Positions 7,670 to 13,292 of a DNA stretch of 19,959 nt are shown here, piece after piece. The stretch lies in assembly GCA_945833895.1 (NCBI GenBank), contig CAMAGQ010000015.1, positions 1 to 19,959 on the forward strand, written 5' to 3'. This DNA is from an uncultured bacterium (lineage in GTDB: Bacteria; Cyanobacteriota; Vampirovibrionia; Gastranaerophilales; Gastranaerophilaceae). Position 1 is the first letter of the stretch, and each line of letters begins with the position of its first letter. The notes beneath the pieces were generated by a model, which had not been told where the DNA came from, ran no database searches, and saw nothing but the letters and a program-made list of their open reading frames with translations. A program made the translations under genes and the position numbers.

Positions 7670-8432
7670 AGAAACCAACTTATGGGAACAAATTAAATCA
7701 AATATAAAAGAAAGAAAAGAAGCGATGTGGCTTGCGTTTAAGTCAAAATTACCTGTGAAGGTTCAGTTATTTTTAGATGATTTTGAGCCCAAATACGCAG
7801 AATATAAAAAAAGTTCACTCGGTGACATTATTGAAACAATCCTTTTTGTTTTGGTAATGGTAATTTTAATAAGATTTTTTGTCTGCGAAATCCGTTGGAT
7901 TCCGTCAGGCTCAATGAATCCTACACTTATTGAAGGCGACAGAATTCTTGTAGAACGTTACTCAAGATTTTTTACCTCTCCCAAACGCGGAGATGTTATG
8001 GTATTTTATCCGCCTTCAACACAACTATCAAAAAGCCCGCTGCCGCTGTTATCACGACTGACAGGAATTTTGTGCAAAGATGTTGCATATATTAAAAGGG
8101 TTATCGGAGTTCCGGGGGATAAAGTTGAGGTTAAATTTGAGAACGACGGTGCCGCTTACGTTTATATAAACGATAAAAAAATGGACGAACCGTATATAAA
8201 AAGTGCGTACGATTACACCCCATGCGTTAAAAACGACGAAGCCAACGAATTTATGCTGATGAACACATCTGTTGCAAAATGCGGCCCGTTCGTACTTCCT
8301 GAGGACAGTTATTTTATGATGGGCGATAACCGTGGAAATTCATACGATAGCAGATATTGGGGAACACTGAAACGTGACCGATTTGTTGGACGTGCGGTAT
8401 TTGTTGCGAGATTTTTCAAATTAAAACGCTAG
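7662..8432 (+). CDS. lepB: Signal peptidase I (LepB)
   Basis: This membrane serine-lysine protease removes signal peptides from exported proteins. It is 256 residues. A cytoplasmic N-terminus of about 50 residues precedes one membrane helix (about 55-73). Box B is PSGSMNPTL with catalytic Ser84. Box D is YIKRVIGVPGD with general-base Lys145. Box E is MGDNRGNSYDSRYWG (220-234). The start at 7662 was preferred to an in-frame ATG at 7635 because GGAG lies about ten bases upstream and the shorter form still gives a complete protein; it overlaps the polyprenyl synthase by eight bases. It is the last gene of the envelope operon, and a REP hairpin begins seven bases after the stop. Confidence 0.94.
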   Translation: MSKETNLWEQIKSNIKERKEAMWLAFKSKLPVKVQLFLDDFEPKYAEYKKSSLGDIIETILFVLVMVILIRFFVCEIRWIPSGSMNPTLIEGDRILVERYSRFFTSPKRGDVMVFYPPSTQLSKSPLPLLSRLTGILCKDVAYIKRVIGVPGDKVEVKFENDGAAYVYINDKKMDEPYIKSAYDYTPCVKNDEANEFMLMNTSVAKCGPFVLPEDSYFMMGDNRGNSYDSRYWGTLKRDRFVGRAVFVARFFKLKR

Positions 8433-8439
8433 ATTAAAT

Positions 8440-8472
8440 GATGCGGTAAATCATAGATTTACCGCATCCTAC
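8440..8472 (-). repeat. REP hairpin, copy A
   Basis: A perfect 13-bp stem (GATGCGGTAAATC, 8440-8452, and GATTTACCGCATC, 8456-8468) encloses the loop ATA. On the minus strand the tetranucleotide GTAG lies directly 5' of the stem (CTAC at 8469-8472 on the plus strand), which is the signature of REP sequences recognised by RAYT transposases. Similarity to copy C runs on to 8476. It starts seven bases after the lepB stop. There is no U-run after the stem, so it is not a standard terminator, though it could protect the 3' end of the operon mRNA. Confidence 0.85.
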
Positions 8473-8487
8473 ATCTTAGTTGTTTAA

Positions 8488-8706
8488 TTACATATCAATT
8501 TTTGATATATCCATTAATTTTTGGAATTCAATTTCTAAGGCATTTGCAATTTTTTCAAGAGTTTTAAGATTTGGTGAAACTTGTCCTGTTTCAATCTTCC
8601 AAATAGTGTTTTTATTAATCTCTGCACGAAGGGCTAATTCCTCTTGAGTAAACCCTTTTTTAACTCTTTCCAATTTGATTTTTTTACATATTTTTTCATT
8701 TATCAT
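8488..8706 (-). CDS. Small XRE-family transcriptional regulator
   Basis: This 72-residue protein is almost entirely a helix-turn-helix domain of the Cro/C1 type. The segment FTQEELALRAEINKNTIWKIE (split around 19-39) is the classic HTH_3 pattern, followed by SPNLKTLEKIANALEI (44-59). It is probably a dimeric DNA-binding regulator. It is divergent from a second XRE gene across 116 bases, and their promoters overlap. There is no toxin, kinase or protease gene beside it, so the pair resembles a phage-type repressor switch more than a toxin-antitoxin set. The targets are unknown. The Shine-Dalgarno site is weak (AAGAAGAAG). Its 3' end lies 11 bases from REP copy A. Confidence 0.85.
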   Translation of the reverse strand: MINEKICKKIKLERVKKGFTQEELALRAEINKNTIWKIETGQVSPNLKTLEKIANALEIEFQKLMDISKIDM

Positions 8707-8730
8707 GTTTTAATCTTCTTCTTTCACATT

Positions 8731-8759
8731 ATGATAAACTATTGACTTATCTCAATCAA
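8731..8759 (-). promoter_or_regulatory. Predicted promoter of the minus-strand XRE gene
   Basis: On the minus strand, TTGATT (8754-8759) and TATCAT (8731-8736) are separated by exactly 17 bases, a good sigma-70 layout. Transcription would begin near 8724, leaving a short leader before the ATG at 8706. The -35 box lies inside the spacer of the opposing promoter. Confidence 0.55.
8733..8751. promoter_or_regulatory. Candidate XRE operator palindrome
   Basis: GATAA (8733-8737) and TTATC (8747-8751) form an inverted repeat with a nine-base spacer. It covers most of the minus-strand -10 box and the whole plus-strand -35 box, so a bound repressor could block both promoters. The arms are short and AT-rich, so chance cannot be excluded. 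Confidence 0.35.
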
Positions 8760-8770
8760 CTTAATATAAT
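8742..8770 (+). promoter_or_regulatory. Strong predicted promoter of the plus-strand XRE gene
   Basis: TTGACT (8742-8747) and a perfect TATAAT (8765-8770) are separated by exactly 17 bases, so this is a near-consensus sigma-70 promoter. Transcription would begin near 8777, giving a leader of about 46 bases that ends with AGGAG six bases before the ATG. Confidence 0.75.
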
Positions 8771-8822
8771 ATGACTATATCTTATTAAAATAGGATTAAA
8801 TGTAGCATAACAGGAGAAATCA

Positions 8823-9068
8823 ATGATAAAAAAGAGTGAAATATTGCAATTGTTAGGGCAAAGGATAAAATATTATAGAGAATTAAAAGGGTTAACGTTA
8901 AATCAGATGTCTGAACTTACGGGAATAAAGAAAAATTATCTCAAAAGAATAGATAAAGGCAATGCCTCAAGTGTTTCAATATTACATTTGGTAAAAATAT
9001 CAGAAGTTTTGGATATTTCAGTTTATGATTTTATTGTAGAAATTGAAAAATGTGTGTTATCAAAATAA
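8823..9068 (+). CDS. Small XRE-family transcriptional regulator
   Basis: This 81-residue protein carries a Cro/C1-type helix-turn-helix: LTLNQMSELTGIKKNYLKRID (split around 24-44) followed by SVSILHLVKISEVLDISVYDF (50-70). It shares the fold with the divergent 72-residue regulator but little sequence, so the two are not a recent duplication. AGGAG at 8812-8816 lies six bases before the ATG. It has the stronger of the two overlapping promoters. Its stop is four bases from the left end of the RAYT unit, so the unit may have inserted directly behind it. Function beyond DNA binding is unknown. Confidence 0.83.
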   Translation: MIKKSEILQLLGQRIKYYRELKGLTLNQMSELTGIKKNYLKRIDKGNASSVSILHLVKISEVLDISVYDFIVEIEKCVLSK

Positions 9069-9073
9069 AATTT

Positions 9074-9106
9074 GTAGGATGTGGTAAATCTATGATTTAC
9101 CGCATC
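9074..9106 (+). repeat. REP hairpin, copy B
   Basis: GTAG (9074-9077) is followed by a 13-bp stem, GATGTGGTAAATC (9078-9090) and GATTTACCGCATC (9094-9106), around the loop TAT. One pair is a G-T wobble on the plus strand. The orientation is opposite to copies A and C. It lies between the XRE gene stop and the RAYT stop. The six bases after the stem are A, not T, so it does not look like a terminator for the plus-strand gene. Confidence 0.87.
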
Positions 9107-9115
9107 AAAAAATTA

Positions 9116-9652
9116 TTATTCATAGTCCAAATCCAAAATTTTATGTTTATCATCAAAATTACACCAGTTAACATCATAATACCCATTTCTTACAAAATTG
9201 CTAAATGTTGAATATTTCCAATCTTTTGGTGTAATTTGATAATGTTTCATTGGATTATAATGAATGTAATCTATATGACGATATAAATCTTCCTCACTTC
9301 TAATTGTATGTTCCCAATAACGTCTTTGCCAGATATCACGTTCTTTTCGTTTAACATTACTTTCGCTTAGTTTATAATCGGCAATAGAACTAATATCTAT
9401 TCTTTTAGAAAATGTTCGTTTTATCAGTAAAATTATTTTTGAATAATCATTAATATCATCTGGTTTTATAAGGAAATGAATATGATCATTCATCACACAA
9501 ATTGCGTAAATAACAAAATTATAATACTTATGCGCATTCGTAATAGCAAATTTCAACAACTCTATATTATTAATTAAAATATTACGTCTTTTGCTTGTAA
9601 CTATAGTTATAAAAACTATGCTATTGGGAACAAACAATCTTGTATAATTCAT
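9116..9652 (-). CDS. REP-associated tyrosine transposase (RAYT, Y1/HUH family)
   Basis: This 178-residue protein belongs to the Y1 transposase (PF01797) branch that binds and cleaves REP hairpins as single-stranded DNA. The metal-binding HUH motif is MNDHIHFLIKP (54-64, His57 and His59). The RAYT hallmark IWQRRYWEHTIRSEEDLYRHI (split around 108-127) leads into DYIHYNPMKH (128-137), which should hold the catalytic tyrosine, most likely Tyr129. The length is normal and the frame is unbroken, so it is probably active or only recently silent. It lies between inverted REP copies with GTAG at their foot, exactly the substrate expected for the family. I see no strong Shine-Dalgarno site before the ATG, so expression is likely low. 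Confidence 0.92.
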   Translation of the reverse strand: MNYTRLFVPNSIVFITIVTSKRRNILINNIELLKFAITNAHKYYNFVIYAICVMNDHIHFLIKPDDINDYSKIILLIKRTFSKRIDISSIADYKLSESNVKRKERDIWQRRYWEHTIRSEEDLYRHIDYIHYNPMKHYQITPKDWKYSTFSNFVRNGYYDVNWCNFDDKHKILDLDYE

Positions 9653-9678
9653 AAATGTATTTTATCACAGATTTTTTT

Positions 9679-9711
9679 GATGCGGTAAATCATAGATTTA
9701 CCACATCCTAC
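9679..9711 (-). repeat. REP hairpin, copy C
   Basis: The stem is GATGCGGTAAATC (9679-9691) and GATTTACCACATC (9695-9707) around ATA, with CTAC at 9708-9711, which is GTAG 5' of the hairpin on the minus strand. Its single imperfect pair is a G-T wobble on the minus strand. With flanking bases it is the exact reverse complement of copy B, and it matches copy A over 37 bases with one difference (the A of CCACATC). Confidence 0.87.
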
Positions 9712-9750
9712 ATCTACGTTCATTAAGAAGACAATAATATTTCCCCCAGT

Positions 9751-10134
9751 TTATGACAGGTGATAATATTTCATGTAATCCGCCATAATAACGGAACTTG
9801 TTGCATTTGCTACATTTGCTTTGATTACCTGTTCTTTATCCTGCGAGGTCTTTTCATTAACTTTTGTATTATCGTTATTTTCGTTTTTTATTTCCTGCTG
9901 ACGCTGGGTTTCTTGAACTTCCATAATATAATTTTCTATTTTCTCGACAATTTGAGAGTGTAATTTTACATCTCCGTCATAAGTTCCTGTTGAGGCAACG
10001 CCTGCTGTCTGCAAATCTTCAAGAACCTGCGCCCACTGATTATAATTCGGCACGCTTCCGCCTTGTGCTTGTGAAGCCGCCTGTGCTTTTCGTAATTCGT
10101 CAATCGATTTAATATCTTCTACGCCGTCACCCAT
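9751..10134 (-). CDS. Gln/Asn-rich small protein of unknown function
   Basis: I do not recognise this 127-residue protein. It has no signal peptide or membrane helix. The N-terminal part (about 8-25) is Ala/Gln-rich, then NYNQWAQVLEDLQTAGVAS (30-48), then a predicted helix at about 58-82 (QIVEKIENYIMEVQETQRQQ), a low-complexity polar stretch rich in Asn, Lys and Glu (83-105), and a more hydrophobic C-terminus ending ADYMKYYHLS. AAGGAG lies eight bases before the ATG, so it is very likely translated. The terminator at 10248-10294 separates it from the secreted coiled-coil gene upstream, so it should have its own promoter, which I cannot place with confidence. Confidence 0.65.
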   Translation of the reverse strand: MGDGVEDIKSIDELRKAQAASQAQGGSVPNYNQWAQVLEDLQTAGVASTGTYDGDVKLHSQIVEKIENYIMEVQETQRQQEIKNENNDNTKVNEKTSQDKEQVIKANVANATSSVIMADYMKYYHLS

Positions 10135-10247
10135 GGTAAACTCTCCTTATATCTTCTTGTTATTAATATAAAGTTTTTTGAGTTTGTCTGATTTCAATAT
10201 GGAAAATTTTTGTAACAAATGTTTATATTTGCGGTGAAATTTATCAT

Positions 10248-10294
10248 AAAAAAGTGATTAGATTTTGGAAAATTATTCCGTTTTCTAATCACTT
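10248..10294 (-). terminator. Intrinsic terminator for the secreted coiled-coil gene
   Basis: AAGTGATTAGA (10252-10262) and TCTAATCACTT (10284-10294) form a perfect 11-bp stem, with a second small stem (GGAA, 10267-10270, and TTCC, 10276-10279) in the loop. Read on the minus strand, it is followed by a run of T (six A on the plus strand at 10248-10253). It lies 26 bases past the stop of the gene ending at 10321. Confidence 0.8.
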
Positions 10295-10320
10295 AATTAT
10301 TTCATTTACATAATATCTAA

Positions 10321-10746
10321 TTAAATATTATTTTTTCTTTCAAAGTTCTTTCTTATATTTTTTTTATCTCTTTCTAGGTTTTTAATCTTTTTCTCTGCTT
10401 GTTTAATTTTCTTTTTCGCATTTTTTCTTTCAGCCTTTGTTGATTCATACTGGCTGTCGATTTTTGCGTAATTTGTTCTGTATTCAAGCAGTTTATTTCT
10501 GATTTCAACTTGAGCGTTATCTATTTGCAAGATTGCATTTTGCATTTTTGTACCGCCTGTTACCTGACTGGGATCAAGAAGTACATTTCCTTGAGTATCT
10601 GTTGTTACTGCAGATTTTGTTGAAGTGCTTACAGAAGTGCTGTCACTGAAATTCAACGGTGTGAATTGTGTTGTTTCTGCCATGACCGTAGTTCCTGCAA
10701 AAACTACTCCCAGTGCAATCGCAAACAGTTTAGATAAATTTTTCAT
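10321..10746 (-). CDS. Secreted, lysine-rich coiled-coil protein
   Basis: This 141-residue protein starts with a clear signal peptide: MKNLSK, a hydrophobic core LFAIALGVVFAG, and a signal peptidase I site after VMA (residue 23). A Ser/Thr-rich linker follows (about 25-55), then a long charged helix, probably a coiled coil, from about 68 to 139. The helix is very Lys/Arg-rich at its end (AKKKIKQAEKKIKNLERDKK, 110-129). It is expected in the periplasm or outside the cell and, being very basic, could bind an acidic envelope polymer or nucleic acid; this is inference. The start at 10746 was chosen over 10761 because GGGAGGG lies six bases upstream and the signal peptide begins there. The family is not recognised. 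Confidence 0.75.
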   Translation of the reverse strand: MKNLSKLFAIALGVVFAGTTVMAETTQFTPLNFSDSTSVSTSTKSAVTTDTQGNVLLDPSQVTGGTKMQNAILQIDNAQVEIRNKLLEYRTNYAKIDSQYESTKAERKNAKKKIKQAEKKIKNLERDKKNIRKNFERKNNI

Positions 10747-10752
10747 AAAATT

Positions 10753-10759
10753 CCCTCCC
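10753..10759 (-). promoter_or_regulatory. Shine-Dalgarno site that fixes the start at 10746
   Basis: The minus strand reads GGGAGGG here, six bases from the ATG at 10746. An alternative in-frame ATG at 10761 lies upstream of this site and would put five extra residues before the signal peptide. Confidence 0.7.
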
Positions 10760-10870
10760 AATAAGTGCTGTATATTAATATTCTAATAGACTTTTTGAAA
10801 AGATAAAGAAATTTACATAATTTAATATCCCCGATTTATGTGTTATTATTTTAATATAGGACTTGGAAGT

Positions 10871-13231
10871 ATGAGAAAAGATTGGATTATAGAAACCACA
10901 AACAGTAACGAAAAATCGTTAGTAAAAAGATTGTTATATTCACGCGGAATAAAGACAGAAGAAGAAATTCACGAATTTTTAAATCCGCTGGAGATGAAGT
11001 TAACTTCACCATACGTTTTCACGGACATGGAAAAGACCGTCAACCGTTTATCAACAGCGATTGAAAAGAACGAAGTTATAGTAATTTACGGAGATTTTGA
11101 TGCGGACGGCGTAACATCAACCTCTATTTTATATAAAACGCTGAAACACTTAGGGGCGAATGTGTTTTATCATATTCCCGACAGAGAAAACGAAGGTCAC
11201 GGGTTTGATAACAAAGCACTCATAAAACTTATGACAACCGTAAAACCTCGTGTGATAATTTCCGTTGACTGCGGAATTTCCGATTATGATGCGGTTAAAT
11301 TCATCAACAGTTTTAAAATTATTGACGTAATTATCACTGATCACCACGAAGCACCTGAAGTTTTGCCTGAGGCTTATGCGATTGTAAACCCTAAAGCACC
11401 GAACGCTTTGGATGAATCATTGAGTGCAAAACAGTTAGAATATTTGACATATCTTGCAGGTTGCGGAGTTGCTTTCAAGGTTGCTCAGGCTTTGTTGACA
11501 AAATATGAAAAAACCGAGTTTATAAACGATATTCTGCCGTTTATTGCGGTTGGAACGGTTGCCGATGTTGTTCCGCTGTTGGGTGAAAACAGATACCTTG
11601 TAACAAAAGGTCTGGATTTGATTTCAAGAGGTAAGCATGAAGGTTTGAAGCTGCTCCTTGAAAGTGCGGGGTACGATATTACAAAAGGAGTAACATCTGA
11701 AAATATCGCATTTGGAATTGCCCCGAGAATAAACGCTTCAGGCAGACTTGATACCGTTGATGCTGCCGTAAAAGTTTTGATTTCCGAAAATCCGCAGGAA
11801 GTTGTCATGGCGGTTGCCCAGTTGAATGATTTTAACAAAATCCGTCAAACATTATGTCAGGAAACTTTTTTACAAGCTGATGAAATGGTTAAAAAAGAGG
11901 GCAATAGAAACCCTGCAATAGTTCTGTATAGCGATGAATGGCATATCGGGATTATCGGAATTGTTGCCTCAAAACTTGTTGAAAAATATTACAAGCCTGT
12001 CTTTCTGATGACTTATGTAAAAGAAAAAGACCAGTTCAGATGTTCGGCAAGAAGTATCGAGGGTGTGCCTTTGTATGATGTTATTTCGGCAAACGCTGAA
12101 TTGTTTGACAACTTCGGCGGGCATAAACTTGCAGCAGGGCTTGGGTTTACGGGTGCAAAAACTCCTTTTGAAACCGTTAAAAAAGCACTTAACAACACGG
12201 TTAAAGAATATACTTCAACAAAAGAACTTAAACCTTTTGTGAATATTGATATGGTGGTTGAGCCAAAAGATGTTACGGTGGAACTTGTTGAAGAGATTTC
12301 TAAACTTGAACCGTTCGGGGCATCAAACAGAAGTCCGATTTTTGCAATGCACAATTTGAAAGTAACCCAGAAAAGGCTTATGGGCTCTGATAATTCTCAT
12401 TTGCGTTTGAATATTTCATCAGGCGGAGATGAATACACGGCGATTTGGTGGAAAAAAGGCGATGTTCCTTTAAAATCAGGTGATGCGTTAGATGTTGCAT
12501 TTCACCCGCAAATAAACGAATTTAACGGGAATATTTCTGTTCAGTTAATTGTTGATGATATTCATTCTGAAGTTTTAAAAGATGATGAGCCTGTTCAGAC
12601 ATGCCCATACAAAATTAACGATTGCCGCATGAAAACAGGTATTATGACGAATGTGAACGATTACATTAAAACGTCAGGCAGGAAAATAAAAATCTTTGCC
12701 GAAAGTAAATCCGTTAAAGATAATCTTAAATCTTACGGTGCGATTTCTGATAATACCTTCACCCGTCAAGACATACCCGAGTGCGAAGATTTGATATTTT
12801 TCGATTATCCTGCGGACAGAGAAACGCTTGATTTAATTCTTGACAGAACTCATGCAAAAAGGCTGCATTTTATGAGTTATGAACCCAAAATATACGACGA
12901 ACAGGAAATTTTGAGTATATTTTCTAAGATGTTAAAATACGCGTGCCACAACAACAACGGAAAAATCGAACTCATAAGGTGTGCAAGTTTTCTGGGTAAG
13001 TCCGTAAAAATTGTTGAAAAACTTCTTGAATTATATTCGAAAGCCGGATTTATTGATATTATCGATAAAAACTCTTCTTTCTATACGATTGAGATGTTTG
13101 AAATCAACGATATCGGAAAAGTCTTACACACGGAAGAATATGCACAGATTTTTGAAATGATGATGGAATGTGAAGAGTTTCAAAAGTCACTTCTTGAAGA
13201 TGAATTGGAACATGTTTTGCTGGAAGTATAA
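10871..13231 (+). CDS. recJ: Single-stranded-DNA-specific exonuclease RecJ, long form
   Basis: RecJ digests single-stranded DNA 5' to 3' in recombination and mismatch or base-excision repair. From the chosen ATG it has 786 residues, about the length of the Bacillus subtilis enzyme and well above the shorter proteobacterial form. The DHH domain has GDFDADGVTST (74-84), VDCGI (132-136) and the name-giving TDHHE (156-160). The DHHA1 domain has the GGHKLAAG motif (from Gly416). An OB-fold-like region follows, then a C-terminal extension of about 200 residues. ATG 10871 was preferred to 10838 because family N-termini begin near MRKDWII and AGGA lies nine bases upstream. It is convergent with the efflux gene downstream; a hairpin separates them. 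Confidence 0.93.
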   Translation: MRKDWIIETTNSNEKSLVKRLLYSRGIKTEEEIHEFLNPLEMKLTSPYVFTDMEKTVNRLSTAIEKNEVIVIYGDFDADGVTSTSILYKTLKHLGANVFYHIPDRENEGHGFDNKALIKLMTTVKPRVIISVDCGISDYDAVKFINSFKIIDVIITDHHEAPEVLPEAYAIVNPKAPNALDESLSAKQLEYLTYLAGCGVAFKVAQALLTKYEKTEFINDILPFIAVGTVADVVPLLGENRYLVTKGLDLISRGKHEGLKLLLESAGYDITKGVTSENIAFGIAPRINASGRLDTVDAAVKVLISENPQEVVMAVAQLNDFNKIRQTLCQETFLQADEMVKKEGNRNPAIVLYSDEWHIGIIGIVASKLVEKYYKPVFLMTYVKEKDQFRCSARSIEGVPLYDVISANAELFDNFGGHKLAAGLGFTGAKTPFETVKKALNNTVKEYTSTKELKPFVNIDMVVEPKDVTVELVEEISKLEPFGASNRSPIFAMHNLKVTQKRLMGSDNSHLRLNISSGGDEYTAIWWKKGDVPLKSGDALDVAFHPQINEFNGNISVQLIVDDIHSEVLKDDEPVQTCPYKINDCRMKTGIMTNVNDYIKTSGRKIKIFAESKSVKDNLKSYGAISDNTFTRQDIPECEDLIFFDYPADRETLDLILDRTHAKRLHFMSYEPKIYDEQEILSIFSKMLKYACHNNNGKIELIRCASFLGKSVKIVEKLLELYSKAGFIDIIDKNSSFYTIEMFEINDIGKVLHTEEYAQIFEMMMECEEFQKSLLEDELEHVLLEV

Positions 13232-13237
13232 AAATAT

Positions 13238-13260
13238 GCCGGTATCTTTTTAATACCGGC
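13238..13260. terminator. Bidirectional terminator-like hairpin between recJ and the tolC-like gene
   Basis: GCCGGTAT (13238-13245) and ATACCGGC (13253-13260) form a perfect 8-bp, GC-rich stem with a seven-base loop. It starts seven bases after the recJ stop. On the minus strand it is followed by ATATTTTTA, a fair U-run for the convergent efflux gene. On the plus strand the following GTTTAGTAAG is a poor U-run. Confidence 0.65.
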
Positions 13261-13292
13261 GTTTAGTAAGTAAAAATATGATTAAGCCTTTG

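Larger units (their letters stand above)
9073..9712. mobile_element. REP/RAYT unit bounded by perfect 40-bp inverted repeats
   Basis: Bases 9073-9112 and 9673-9712 are exact reverse complements over 40 bp. Each repeat contains GTAG, the 29-base hairpin region and six A/T bases at the inner end. The RAYT gene fills almost all of the space between them, with only three bases between its stop codon and the left repeat. No target-site duplication is visible outside the ends, which agrees with the single-strand, HUH-type mechanism of this transposase family. The same hairpin occurs once more at 8440-8472. Confidence 0.8.

Noticed and set aside
8440..8476. REP copy A as an intrinsic terminator of the lepB operon
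   Set aside because: The stem is strong but is followed by CTACATCTTAG, not a U-run; the same is true of copies B and C in the direction of the adjacent genes.
8488..9068. Toxin-antitoxin system formed by the two small genes
   Set aside because: Both products are helix-turn-helix proteins and are divergent; no toxin-like protein is present.
8440..9711. CRISPR array
   Set aside because: Three similar repeats exist, but they alternate in orientation, are about 600 bases apart and are separated by genes; they are REP hairpins.
9063..9722. Target-site duplication around the RAYT unit
   Set aside because: The bases outside the two 40-bp ends do not match each other, as expected for a family that does not create duplications.
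11485..12354. Two open frames of more than 110 codons antisense to recJ
   Set aside because: The Ser/Thr/Pro-rich translations are typical mirror frames of a conserved gene; RecJ motifs on the other strand are unambiguous.
13238..13260. Fourth REP copy
   Set aside because: This hairpin has a different stem sequence and no GTAG; it is better explained as a terminator between convergent genes.
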